From Comamonadaceae bacterium (GTDB taxonomy: Bacteria > Pseudomonadota > Gammaproteobacteria > Burkholderiales > Burkholderiaceae_C), in the NCBI GenBank assembly GCA_027485235.1, contig JAIXRJ010000010.1, positions 1 through 64,000 on the forward strand: 64,000 nucleotides of DNA, in the 5' to 3' direction. Both the position numbers and the translations under genes were made by a program. The notes beneath the pieces are model-generated. The model searched no databases. It was not told where the DNA came from and worked only from the letters and a program-made list of their open reading frames with translations. Below are positions 1-7,876 of this stretch, one piece after another (within the stretch, counting starts at the first letter, position 1; every line of letters begins with the position of its first letter).

Positions 1-1464
1 AAAGGCGATCGCGTTGCGGTCATGATGCCCAATGTGCCGCAGTACCCGGTGGCGGTGGCGGCCATTTTGCGGGCCGGTTTGGTGGTGGTCAATGTCAACC
101 CGCTGTACACCGCCCGTGAGCTGGAGCACCAGCTCAAAGATTCGGGCGCCAAGGCGATTGTCATCATCGAGAACTTTGCCGCCACCCTCGAAAAGTGCAT
201 CGTACAAACCCCGGTGCAGCATGTGATTTTGGCCGCCATGGGTGACCGGCTGGGCTTGCTCAAGGGCGGCTTGGTCAATTACGTGGTGCGCAAGGTCAAG
301 AAAATGGTGCCCGCCTTTCGCCTGCCCGAGGCGGTGCGTTTCAACGACGCTTTGTCCAAAGGGCGTCAACAAGCTTTTCGCAAACCCGAGCTGACAGCCG
401 ATGACATCGCGGTGCTGCAGTACACCGGGGGCACCACAGGCGTCTCCAAAGGCGCTGTGCTGCTGCACCGCAACGTGATCGCCAACGTTCTGCAGTCCGA
501 AGCCTGGAACGAACCGGCGATGAAACGCATGCCAGCGGGACAACAGCCAACCTCGGTGTGCGCTTTGCCGCTGTACCACATCTTTGCGTTCACGGTGAAC
601 ATGATGCTGGGCTTGCGCATGGGCGGTAAAACGATTTTGATCCCCAACCCCCGCGACTTGCCTGCGGTCCTCAAGGAACTGTCCAAACACACGTTTCACA
701 GCTTTCCTGCCGTCAACACCTTGTTCAACGGCTTGGCCAACCACCCGGATTTCGGCACGGTGAATTGGTCGAATCTTTTGGTGTCTTTGGGCGGTGGCAC
801 GGCCGTCACGCCCAATGTGGCCAAGCTCTGGCTGGAGAAAACCGGTTGCCCCATTTGCGAAGGTTACGGTCTGTCCGAGACCAGCCCCTCGGCCAGTTGC
901 AACCCGACCACCAGCACCGAGTTCACCGGCACCATCGGCGTGCCCTTGCCCAGTACCTGGATGAAGCTGCTGGACGACGAGGGGCAGGAAGTGACCGAAG
1001 TGGGTCAGCCCGGCGAAATTGCCATCAAAGGTCCGCAAGTGATGGCCGGTTATTGGCAGCGGCCCGATGAAACCGCCAAGGTCATGACCGCCGACGGCTA
1101 CTTCAAATCCGGCGATGTGGGCACGGTGGATGCGCGGGGCTTCTTCAAAATTGTTGACCGCAAGAAAGACATGATTCTGGTCAGTGGTTTCAACGTCTAC
1201 CCCAACGAAGTCGAGGAAGTCGCTTCGGCTTGTCCGGGTGTGCTGGAATGCGCGGCGATTGGTGTGCCGGATGAGAAAACCGGTGAGGCCGTGAAGCTGG
1301 TGGTGGTCAAGAAAGACCCCGCCTTGACCGCGGAGCAAATCATGGCCTATTGCCGCGAGAACATGACCGCTTACAAGCAGCCTCGTGTGATCGAGTTCCG
1401 CGATGAGTTGCCCAAAACGCCTGTGGGCAAAATCTTACGGCGCGAGTTGCGCAACAAGAACTGA
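1..1464 (+). CDS. fadD: Long-chain acyl-CoA synthetase, 5'-truncated by window edge
   Basis: Activates fatty acids to acyl-CoA through an acyl-AMP intermediate at the cytoplasmic membrane, feeding beta-oxidation. The reading frame is open from base 1, so the start lies upstream; about 487 residues are visible and roughly 70-80 N-terminal residues are missing compared with a usual length near 560. Visible adenylate-forming motifs are the AMP-binding loop YTGGTTGVSKG (nt 421-453), GYGLSETSP (nt 862-888), the fatty-acyl-CoA synthetase signature with GYFKSGDVG and DRKKDMILVSGFNVYPNEVEE around nt 1096-1218, and the catalytic-lysine tail PKTPVGKILRREL at the end. The next gene, corA, is convergent. 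Confidence 0.9.
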   Translation, partial: KGDRVAVMMPNVPQYPVAVAAILRAGLVVVNVNPLYTARELEHQLKDSGAKAIVIIENFAATLEKCIVQTPVQHVILAAMGDRLGLLKGGLVNYVVRKVKKMVPAFRLPEAVRFNDALSKGRQQAFRKPELTADDIAVLQYTGGTTGVSKGAVLLHRNVIANVLQSEAWNEPAMKRMPAGQQPTSVCALPLYHIFAFTVNMMLGLRMGGKTILIPNPRDLPAVLKELSKHTFHSFPAVNTLFNGLANHPDFGTVNWSNLLVSLGGGTAVTPNVAKLWLEKTGCPICEGYGLSETSPSASCNPTTSTEFTGTIGVPLPSTWMKLLDDEGQEVTEVGQPGEIAIKGPQVMAGYWQRPDETAKVMTADGYFKSGDVGTVDARGFFKIVDRKKDMILVSGFNVYPNEVEEVASACPGVLECAAIGVPDEKTGEAVKLVVVKKDPALTAEQIMAYCRENMTAYKQPRVIEFRDELPKTPVGKILRRELRNKN

Positions 1465-1477
1465 CGGTTTCAGGGCT

Positions 1478-2464
1478 TCATTTGAGCCAGCCACGTCGGC
1501 GGAAATACCACATGGGCACCACGGCGCTGGCGATCATCAAGACCAAAGCGTAGGGGTAGCCCCATTTTTGCGACAGTTCGGGCATGTATTCAAAGTTCAT
1601 CCCGTAGAGGCTGGCGATCAAGGTGGGCGGCAGCAGCGCCACGCTGGCCACCGAGAAGATCTTGATGATCTTGTTCTGGTTGATGTTGATGAAACCGACG
1701 GTGGCGTCCATCAAGAAGTTGATCTTGTCGAACAAAAACGCCGTGTGCGAGTCCAGCGAATCGATGTCTCGCATGATCTGACGGGCGTCTTCAAACTGGT
1801 CGGCATTGAGCATTTTGGAGCGCATCATGAAGCTCAGGGCGCGGCGGGTGTCCATCACATTCCGTCGGATGCGGCCGTTCATGTCCTCTTGTCGCGCAAT
1901 CGCGCCCAGCACTTCACTGGCCATGGCATCGGTCACGTCCCCGGACAACACGGTGTTGCCCACTTTTTCGAGTTGGTCGTAAATGCCTTCGAGGGTGTCG
2001 GCTGAATACTCGGCGTCGGCGTCAAACAGTTTGAGCAAGACTTCTTTGGCGTCTTCGATCAGCCCGGGTGCTCGGCGCGCACGCATGCGCAGCAGGCGGA
2101 ACACCGGCACGTCTTCGTCGTGGATGGAAAACAGCACGCCTTGGCTGCGCAGGTTGGTGTTGTGCAAATTCAAGATGAAGGCGCATCGCACCGTGCGGGG
2201 TTCGTCCTCGTCGGCAATCAAGAAGTCCGAGCGGATGTGCAGCTCGCCGTTGTCTTCTTCGTAAAAGCGGGCGGACTCCTCGATGTCCTCATCCATCGCG
2301 TCTTCGGGGATGAACAAGCCAAAGTATTGCTTGATCCAACGTTTTTCTTCCAGCGTGGGCGACTCCAGGTCAACCCAGATGGGCTGGAAACGCGAGAGTT
2401 CTTCCAGCGACTCGATCTCTTCCTGAAAGAGTCGACCGTTGACCAGGGTGAAGATATTGAGCAT
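1478..2464 (-). CDS. corA: Magnesium/cobalt transporter CorA
   Basis: A 328-residue inner-membrane Mg2+/Co2+ channel of the CorA/MIT family. The large acidic N-terminal cytoplasmic domain is followed by two C-terminal membrane helices. The family-defining YGMN loop is present (GMN at residues 288-290), followed by FEYMPEL and a second helix ending in a basic tail, WYFRRRGWLK. Length and layout are normal. The gene is convergent with fadD, leaving only 13 bp between the stop codons. Confidence 0.93.
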   Translation of the reverse strand: MLNIFTLVNGRLFQEEIESLEELSRFQPIWVDLESPTLEEKRWIKQYFGLFIPEDAMDEDIEESARFYEEDNGELHIRSDFLIADEDEPRTVRCAFILNLHNTNLRSQGVLFSIHDEDVPVFRLLRMRARRAPGLIEDAKEVLLKLFDADAEYSADTLEGIYDQLEKVGNTVLSGDVTDAMASEVLGAIARQEDMNGRIRRNVMDTRRALSFMMRSKMLNADQFEDARQIMRDIDSLDSHTAFLFDKINFLMDATVGFININQNKIIKIFSVASVALLPPTLIASLYGMNFEYMPELSQKWGYPYALVLMIASAVVPMWYFRRRGWLK

Positions 2465-2864
2465 GGCGAATCCAAAAAATGGCCAGGTGCCAAAGGTTCA
2501 AAGGGGCGGCGATGGGGAAATGCAGCTGTAGAACCTTGGGCACACTGCTCAAGACGTCTTCACCGCGGCCGGGAGGATCGGTGTGTGGCCGATGGGGAGT
2601 CGGTCTGGTTGGCAGGTGGTGTGCGAGTGCACGGGTCGCCCGAAGCTTGAGCGCTTGGAAAGCCCGTGCTGCATTTCATCCAAGACGATACCACCAAAAC
2701 AGGCGGCCAAACGGGATTGGCCTCTGACAGCCATGCCTTCCATAAAGCCGTTTGCTTTTCCACAAAGGCAGGCGCATAGTGGAAACGAACCACCCCTGAG
2801 GGGCGGTTTGTCAGCCCTGCACCAGCGGGGCTTTTCCTACCCGGGATCTATGGAGGCCAAGCTT
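2465..2864. other. 400-bp intergenic region between corA and hpf
   Basis: No convincing gene is visible. Small open frames here are GC-rich chance frames. The only structure I can support is the pair of hairpins next to hpf (separate entry). In many betaproteobacteria rpoN precedes hpf; here it does not. Confidence 0.6.
2788..2835 (+). promoter_or_regulatory. Two consecutive hairpins in the hpf leader, second terminator-like
   Basis: Hairpin 1 (2788-2808) pairs AACC-a-CCCC with GGGG-c-GGTT around a TGA loop. Hairpin 2 (2813-2832) pairs AGCCCTGC with GCGGGGCT around ACCA and runs into TTTT (2832-2835). It ends about 30 nt before the hpf start codon, so it may terminate transcription from upstream or attenuate hpf transcription. 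Confidence 0.5.
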
Positions 2865-3194
2865 ATGAATTTGACAATCAGCGGACACCATCTGGAAGTG
2901 ACTCCAGCCTTGCGAGAGTATGTGACGGGCAAATTGAACCGCATTACCCGCCATTTTGACCAGGTGGTCGATGTGAAAGTGCTGCTGACCGTGGAAAAGC
3001 AGAAGGAAAAAGAAAAACGCCAGCGTGCAGAGTGCAACATCCATGTCAAAGGCAGTGACATGTTTGCCGAAAGCGCTCACGAGGACCTGTATGCAGCTGT
3101 GGACGACCTGGTCGACAAGCTCGACCGACAAGTGGTCAAACACAAAGACCGCATCACAGACCACCACCACGCCGCTCCCAAACGCATGATGTGA
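2865..3194 (+). CDS. hpf: Ribosome hibernation promoting factor, short form
   Basis: A 109-residue HPF/YfiA-family protein that binds the 30S decoding region and promotes 70S/100S hibernation in slow growth. The start at 2865 gives [20 protein letters not shown], the canonical N-terminus, and has GGAGG at 2852-2856. The longer upstream open frame has no family similarity. The basic helix with [12 protein letters not shown] and the C-terminal helix [16 protein letters not shown] fit the single-domain form. It lies upstream of ptsN and hprK, the usual nitrogen-PTS neighbourhood, but an intrinsic terminator separates it from ptsN. Confidence 0.93.
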   Translation: MNLTISGHHLEVTPALREYVTGKLNRITRHFDQVVDVKVLLTVEKQKEKEKRQRAECNIHVKGSDMFAESAHEDLYAAVDDLVDKLDRQVVKHKDRITDHHHAAPKRMM

Positions 3195-3217
3195 AAGCGC
3201 GCTGCGTTCGAAACTGA

Positions 3218-3241
3218 GGGCCGCAACCAGCGGCCCTTTTT
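3218..3241 (+). terminator. Intrinsic terminator after hpf
   Basis: GGGCCGC (3218-3224), loop AACCA, GCGGCCC (3230-3236), followed by TTTTT. It lies 24 bp past the hpf stop codon. Confidence 0.85.
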
Positions 3242-3318
3242 CATGGGCAATGGCTTGGTGGCGATGGCCCCTGGCCCCTGCGCGACCCAGTTTGCAGGGC
3301 GCGCAGTGCCGACAGGTG

Positions 3319-3324
3319 CATAAT
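3319..3324 (+). promoter_or_regulatory. Candidate -10 element of ptsN (CATAAT)
   Basis: CATAAT ends 11 bp before the ptsN ATG, and no Shine-Dalgarno sequence precedes the ATG. This suggests a very short leader and a separate promoter after the hpf terminator. Confidence 0.4.
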
Positions 3325-3335
3325 CCGCCTCGAAC

Positions 3336-3803
3336 ATGAATCGACTTTCATCCATATTGCCAGTTGCCCAAGTCCTTGTCGGGGTGGACGCCACCAGCAA
3401 GAAGCGTGCATTTGAAGAGGCCGGACTTCTCTTTGAGAATCTGCATGGCTTGTCACGCGCTTTGGTCACCGACAGCCTGTTTGCCCGCGAGCGGCTGGGT
3501 TCGACGGGCCTGGGCCACGGCGTCGCCATTCCGCATGGTCGTATCAAGGGCCTCAAAGCGCCCATGGCTGCGGTGTTCTTGTTGGCACACGCGATTGGTT
3601 TTGACGCGCCGGATGAGCAAGCGGTCAACCTGCTGATCTTTTTGTTGGTGCCTGAGGCGGCCACCCAAAAGCACCTTGAAATCTTGTCTGAAATTGCCGA
3701 GTTGCTCAGTGACAGCCAATTGCGTGAGAGCATCAAAAGCAGTCCTTCCCAAGTGGGGCTGCACCAACTGATTGCCCAGTGGCAGTCTGCACAGACGGTT
3801 TGA
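3336..3803 (+). CDS. ptsN: Nitrogen-PTS enzyme IIA (EIIA-Ntr)
   Basis: A 155-residue PTS EIIA domain of the fructose/mannitol type acting in the regulatory nitrogen phosphotransfer chain (EI-Ntr, NPr, EIIA-Ntr). It signals nitrogen and K+ status rather than transporting sugar. The phosphorylation site is visible in GHGVAIPHGRI, with His67 as the acceptor. Its neighbour hprK encodes the HPr kinase/phosphorylase that acts on the partner phosphocarrier, so the two genes belong to one regulatory module. Confidence 0.93.
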   Translation: MNRLSSILPVAQVLVGVDATSKKRAFEEAGLLFENLHGLSRALVTDSLFARERLGSTGLGHGVAIPHGRIKGLKAPMAAVFLLAHAIGFDAPDEQAVNLLIFLLVPEAATQKHLEILSEIAELLSDSQLRESIKSSPSQVGLHQLIAQWQSAQTV

Positions 3804-3827
3804 ACGACAAAGGCTGGGTTTGTTGCC

Positions 3828-4775
3828 ATGAAACCATCCGTCATCAGTGCCGACGTTCTTTTTGAAGACCACCGCAGCAAATTGAAATGGCAGTGGGTGG
3901 CTGGTTTGGGGGCGTCAGAGCGCCGCTTCGACGATGTCGCCGTCAGTGAAGCCAGTTCGGGCGCGGACTTGGTGGGCTATCTCAACTACATCCATCCTTA
4001 CCGGGTGCAGATCCTGGGTCCGAGAGAAGTGGCGTATCTGACCAATTCGACCCCCGACGACTGCGCTCGACGCATTGCACGCATCGTGACGCTGGAGCCA
4101 CCGGTCCTGATTTTGGCCGATGGCCAAGTGGCCCCCGATGCTTTGCTGTCCATGTGCGAGCGGGCACAAATTCCAATGTTCTTCACGGACCAGTCATCGG
4201 CTTTTGTGATCGATGTGCTGCGGGCCTATTTGTCCAAGCACTTCGCCGACCGCACAACCATGCACGGTGTTTTCATGGACATCCTGGGCATGGGGGTGTT
4301 GATCACCGGTGAATCAGGCCTTGGCAAGAGCGAATTGGGACTGGAACTGATCTCTCGAGGCAATGGCCTGGTGGCCGACGATGCGGTCGATCTGTACCGC
4401 ATCAACCAAACCACCATCGAGGCGCGCTGCCCGGATTTGCTGCAAAACCTGCTGGAAGTGCGTGGCATCGGCTTGCTGGACATTCGTGCCATTTTTGGCG
4501 AAACGGCCGTGCGCCGCAAGATGCGTCTGAAGCTGATCGTGCACCTGGTGCGACGTGAAACCTTTGACCGCGATTACGAACGCATGCCTTCAGAACCACT
4601 CATTCAGGACGTGCTGGGCATTCCGGTGCGCAAAGTGGTGATCCAGGTGGTGGCCGGCCGCAACATCGCGGTCTTGGTGGAGGCGGCCGTGCGCAACACC
4701 ATCTTGCAGATGCGTGGCATCGACACTTACCAGGATTTCATCGAGCGGCAGCGCCGCGCCATGCAACAAGACTGA
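3828..4775 (+). CDS. hprK: HPr kinase/phosphorylase
   Basis: A 315-residue bifunctional kinase/phosphorylase that modifies a serine of HPr-like phosphocarriers. It has the N-terminal HprK domain and a C-terminal catalytic domain with Walker A GESGLGKS at residues 161-168, followed by the conserved [17 protein letters not shown] stretch and the [17 protein letters not shown] signature. It follows ptsN by 24 bp. The start ATG follows TTTGTTGCC without a strong ribosome-binding site. Confidence 0.93.
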   Translation: MKPSVISADVLFEDHRSKLKWQWVAGLGASERRFDDVAVSEASSGADLVGYLNYIHPYRVQILGPREVAYLTNSTPDDCARRIARIVTLEPPVLILADGQVAPDALLSMCERAQIPMFFTDQSSAFVIDVLRAYLSKHFADRTTMHGVFMDILGMGVLITGESGLGKSELGLELISRGNGLVADDAVDLYRINQTTIEARCPDLLQNLLEVRGIGLLDIRAIFGETAVRRKMRLKLIVHLVRRETFDRDYERMPSEPLIQDVLGIPVRKVVIQVVAGRNIAVLVEAAVRNTILQMRGIDTYQDFIERQRRAMQQD

Positions 4776-4779
4776 TCGT

Positions 4780-5208
4780 TCAGAGTTGCCGGTGTGGGCA
4801 AGGCATGCGCGTGCAGTGCCCGTACAGACTCAAGGCATGGTCGGCGATGACAAAGCCCTTGGCTTGTGCAACGGCTTGCTGGCGTGATTCGATTTCCGGG
4901 TCGTAGAACTCTTCAACGCGGCCGCAGTCGAGGCACACGACATGGTCGTGGTGTTGGCCTTCATTGAGCTCATAGATGGCTTTCCCGCTTTCGAAATGGT
5001 TCCGGCTCAAAATGCCCGCCTGCTCGAATTGGGTCAATACGCGGTAAACCGTGGCCAGTCCAATGTCGGCATTTTCTTGCAGCAGGTGCCGAAACACATC
5101 TTCGGCCGTCATGTGTCGTTGCGCGCCGCTTTGGAAAACCTCCAAAATTTTCAGACGGGGCAAAGTGGCTTTGAGGCCGTTGTTTTTGAGTTCGTCGATT
5201 TGGCGCAT
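4780..5208 (-). CDS. fur: Ferric uptake regulator Fur
   Basis: A 142-residue Fe(II)-responsive repressor. The start at 5208 gives [25 protein letters not shown], the typical Fur N-terminus; the open frame extends 31 codons upstream but without similarity. The winged-helix domain ([18 protein letters not shown]) is followed by the metal/dimer domain with [11 protein letters not shown] and a C-terminal CPH. It is convergent with hprK (4 bp apart) and divergent from bamE, the common betaproteobacterial fur/bamE arrangement. Confidence 0.94.
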   Translation of the reverse strand: MRQIDELKNNGLKATLPRLKILEVFQSGAQRHMTAEDVFRHLLQENADIGLATVYRVLTQFEQAGILSRNHFESGKAIYELNEGQHHDHVVCLDCGRVEEFYDPEIESRQQAVAQAKGFVIADHALSLYGHCTRMPCPHRQL

Positions 5209-5291
5209 GGCGTTTGGAAGAGGGCTGGGAAACGGATTTGAATTCAGAGCTGCCGCTACAATGCTTTGATCATATCGGCGACACCTCACCC

Positions 5292-5828
5292 ATGACAGCA
5301 TTCCTGAATTTTCGCGTTCATTGCGCTTGGCTTGCCGGCCTCGTTCTGGGCGGCAGCGTGGTCGGTTGTGGCGGCATTCAACGGGACACGTTCAGGCCTT
5401 ATGTGCCGGAAGTGGTTCAGGGCAATTTTGTCTCGAAAGAGCAGCGACAGGCGCTGCGCCCGGGCATGGTCAGAGCGCAGGTGCGTGACATTTTGGGAAC
5501 GCCCTTGGTGGCCAGCCTTTTCCATGCCGATCGTTGGGATTACGCCTTCAGCATCAACCGGCAAGGTGTGCCGCCTCAGAATTTTCGTTTGACCGTGCAG
5601 TTCAAGGGCGATGTGCTGGACCAGATCGAAAGCGACCTCTTGCCCAGCGAGGCCGAATTTGCAGGCCGTTTGGTGGCGCCGCGACAAGCGGGCAAAACAC
5701 CCAAACTGGAGGCCACCGAAGAGGACTTCAAGAAGTTTCCGGTCCGCAACGCCAACAGCGACTTGCCCCGTCCGGCAACCGCACCCTTGCCGGCGAGCTA
5801 CCCGCCTTTGGAGCCGACCCCCCGTTGA
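5292..5828 (+). CDS. bamE: Outer-membrane assembly lipoprotein BamE (SmpA)
   Basis: A 178-residue lipoprotein subunit of the BAM complex that inserts beta-barrel proteins. The start at 5292 gives a signal peptide ending in the lipobox VVGC near residue 26. The SmpA/OmlA core is visible ([29 protein letters not shown], then [16 protein letters not shown]). A proline-rich C-terminal tail makes it longer than E. coli BamE, as is common in this order. It is followed by dapB after 45 bp. Confidence 0.9.
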   Translation: MTAFLNFRVHCAWLAGLVLGGSVVGCGGIQRDTFRPYVPEVVQGNFVSKEQRQALRPGMVRAQVRDILGTPLVASLFHADRWDYAFSINRQGVPPQNFRLTVQFKGDVLDQIESDLLPSEAEFAGRLVAPRQAGKTPKLEATEEDFKKFPVRNANSDLPRPATAPLPASYPPLEPTPR

Positions 5829-5873
5829 ACCAGGGCGGTCGTCTGGTGGCCGACCGCAAACCTCAAAGACCCC

Positions 5874-6689
5874 ATGACGCAACACAACTCTTTGCCCATC
5901 GCGGTGGCCGGTGCCACTGGCCGCATGGGCCATATGCTGATCGAAGCCATCCTGGCCACCGACGATTGCCGCCTGTCGGGTGCGCTCGACATCGCGGCCA
6001 GCTCTGCGCTGGGCCAGGACGCATCTGCCTTTTTGGGCAAGGCCAGCGGCGTTGCGGTGGTGTCTGATTTGAAAGCCGGTTTGAAGGAGGCAGGTTTTCT
6101 GATCGATTTCACCCGTCCTGAGGGCACTTTGGCGCACTTGAAAGTCTGCCGCGAACTGGGCGTCAAGGCCGTGATCGGCACCACCGGCTTCACCGATGCG
6201 CAGAAAGCCGAAATCGCCGAGATCGCCCAGGACATCGCCCTCGTCATGGCCCCCAACATGAGCGTGGGTGTGAACGTGACCTTGAAGCTGCTGCAAATGG
6301 CCGCCCAAGCCCTGTCCACCGGTTACGACATCGAAATCATCGAAGCCCACCACCGCCACAAGGTCGATGCCCCCTCGGGCACGGCCCTCAAAATGGGCGA
6401 AGTGATCGCCGAAGCCATTGGCCGTGACCTCAAAGAGTGCGCCGTGTACGAGCGCTACGGCCACACCGGCGAGCGCGACCCGTCCACCATCGGTTTTTCG
6501 ACCATCCGTGGCGGTGACATCGTGGGCGAGCACACCGTGCTGTTTGCCGGCATTGGTGAGCGCATCGAAGTCACGCACAAATCTTCCAGTCGCGCCACCT
6601 ACGCCCAAGGCAGCTTGCGCGCCGTGCGATTCCTGGCGGGTCAACAGCGCGGCTTGTTCGACATGTTTGATGTCTTGAACTTGCGTTGA
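5874..6689 (+). CDS. dapB: 4-hydroxy-tetrahydrodipicolinate reductase
   Basis: A 271-residue NAD(P)H-dependent reductase of the diaminopimelate/lysine pathway. The N-terminal Rossmann motif is [10 protein letters not shown]. The catalytic signature [16 protein letters not shown] sits mid-protein, with GTTGF and [10 protein letters not shown] before it. Length is normal. The product of the following gene, 13 bp downstream, is a MotA/TolQ/ExbB protein. Confidence 0.95.
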   Translation: MTQHNSLPIAVAGATGRMGHMLIEAILATDDCRLSGALDIAASSALGQDASAFLGKASGVAVVSDLKAGLKEAGFLIDFTRPEGTLAHLKVCRELGVKAVIGTTGFTDAQKAEIAEIAQDIALVMAPNMSVGVNVTLKLLQMAAQALSTGYDIEIIEAHHRHKVDAPSGTALKMGEVIAEAIGRDLKECAVYERYGHTGERDPSTIGFSTIRGGDIVGEHTVLFAGIGERIEVTHKSSSRATYAQGSLRAVRFLAGQQRGLFDMFDVLNLR

Positions 6690-6702
6690 ACTTCAAGCTG
6701 CG

Positions 6703-7347
6703 ATGAGCCTGACCGATTTCCTGCTCCACAGCGATCTTGTCAGCCGCGTGCTGGCGGTGGCTTTGCTGGCGCTGTCCGTCAGCAGTTGGGTGGTGATCGT
6801 CTGGAAATGGCGCCTGTTGTCCCGGGTCAGCCTGGATGTGCGCCGCAGTGTGGCGGCCTTTTGGCAGGCTTTGGGCTTTGACGATGCACAACAACGCGTG
6901 ATGCAGTTTGACCGGGACGGCTGTGTGACGCCCTTGCTGGAAGCGACCTTGCTGCCTGTGGGCGCTACCTTGGCCTCGGCGGGTGACCGTCAAAACCAAT
7001 TGACCCGGGTGCTGCGCGGTGCTTTGCAGTCGGTGGTGCGTCGCTTGCAGTGGGGTCAGTTGTTGCTGGCCACTGCCGGTTCCATTTCACCGTTTGTCGG
7101 TTTGCTGGGCACCGTGTGGGGCATCTTCAATGCCCTGACCGGCATGGCCGAGGCGGGGCAACTGACCATCGACAAAGTGGCCGGACCTGTGGGTGAAGCC
7201 CTGATCATGACGGCCGCAGGCTTGGCCGTGGCCATCCCCGCGGTACTGGGCTACAACCTGTTGGGCCGTCGCGTGGCCTTGATCGAAGCCGAACTCGAAG
7301 GCTTTGCCCATGACCTGCGTGGCTTGCTGACAGGTGAACAGGACTGA
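6703..7347 (+). CDS. MotA/TolQ/ExbB-family proton channel protein
   Basis: A 214-residue inner-membrane protein with an N-terminal membrane helix (residues ~15-35) and two further helices, SISPFVGLLGTVWGIFNAL and GEALIMTAAGLAVAIPAVLGYNLL, which carry the conserved Thr/Ala-rich channel sequence. It is paired with the TolR/ExbD-like gene 4 bp downstream. Without a tolA, tolB or pal gene nearby I cannot tell whether the pair serves Tol-Pal or TonB energisation. A separate TonB-ExbBD set lies at 58-60 kb. Confidence 0.85.
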   Translation: MSLTDFLLHSDLVSRVLAVALLALSVSSWVVIVWKWRLLSRVSLDVRRSVAAFWQALGFDDAQQRVMQFDRDGCVTPLLEATLLPVGATLASAGDRQNQLTRVLRGALQSVVRRLQWGQLLLATAGSISPFVGLLGTVWGIFNALTGMAEAGQLTIDKVAGPVGEALIMTAAGLAVAIPAVLGYNLLGRRVALIEAELEGFAHDLRGLLTGEQD

Positions 7348-7351
7348 CGCC

Positions 7352-7780
7352 ATGGCCTTCGGTCGCCTGGCCTCCTCCAAAGCCGATGCGCCGATGAGCG
7401 ACATCAATGTCACCCCCATGGTGGACGTGATGCTGGTTCTGTTGGTGCTCTTTATCCTGACGGCGCCCTTGATGACCAGCGCCATTCGCCTGGATTTGCC
7501 CCAGGCCGAAGGCGGCCAAGCGGGCGACTCGCCCCAAGCGCTGTCGCTGGTGGTGGATGCCCAAGGCACGGTCTACCTGGCCGACAAGCCCATCACCCCC
7601 GAGGCCTTGCGCCTGCGCCTGACCGAAGCCGCCCAACGCAACCCCAACACCGAGATGGAGCTGCGCGCCGACGCGTCCGTGCCCTACGGCCGCGTGGTCG
7701 AAACCATGGGCCTGGCCCAAAAAGCAGGGCTGTCGCGCATCGGCTTCGTCGCCCAAACCCCGTCCGCCCCTCAGCGCTGA
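7352..7780 (+). CDS. ExbD/TolR-family biopolymer transport protein
   Basis: A 142-residue partner of the upstream channel protein. The ATG at 7352 follows the previous stop codon by 4 bp; an upstream GTG at 7334 is the alternative. The single membrane helix begins SDINVTPMVDVMLVLLVLFILTAPLM, with the proton-pathway Asp in MVDVMLVLL. The periplasmic domain follows. It couples the proton-motive force to an outer-membrane process. Confidence 0.87.
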   Translation: MAFGRLASSKADAPMSDINVTPMVDVMLVLLVLFILTAPLMTSAIRLDLPQAEGGQAGDSPQALSLVVDAQGTVYLADKPITPEALRLRLTEAAQRNPNTEMELRADASVPYGRVVETMGLAQKAGLSRIGFVAQTPSAPQR

Positions 7781-7862
7781 GCCTGCGTCTGAGGCGCCCG
7801 GGCCTGCCTCCCTGCGGGCCCCAACACACCTCCTACAAGCAAGCCCCAGACTCAGCGCCCTC

Positions 7863-7868
7863 TACAAT
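7863..7868 (+). promoter_or_regulatory. Candidate -10 element of leuS (TACAAT)
   Basis: TACAAT ends 8 bp before the leuS ATG, and no Shine-Dalgarno sequence is present. The likely transcription start is at or just before the start codon, giving a leaderless or near-leaderless mRNA. Confidence 0.5.
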
Positions 7869-7876
7869 CGACCCCT

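Noticed and set aside
5209..5291. Fur box between fur and bamE
   Set aside because: No match to the GATAATGATAATCATTATC-type pattern in the spacer.
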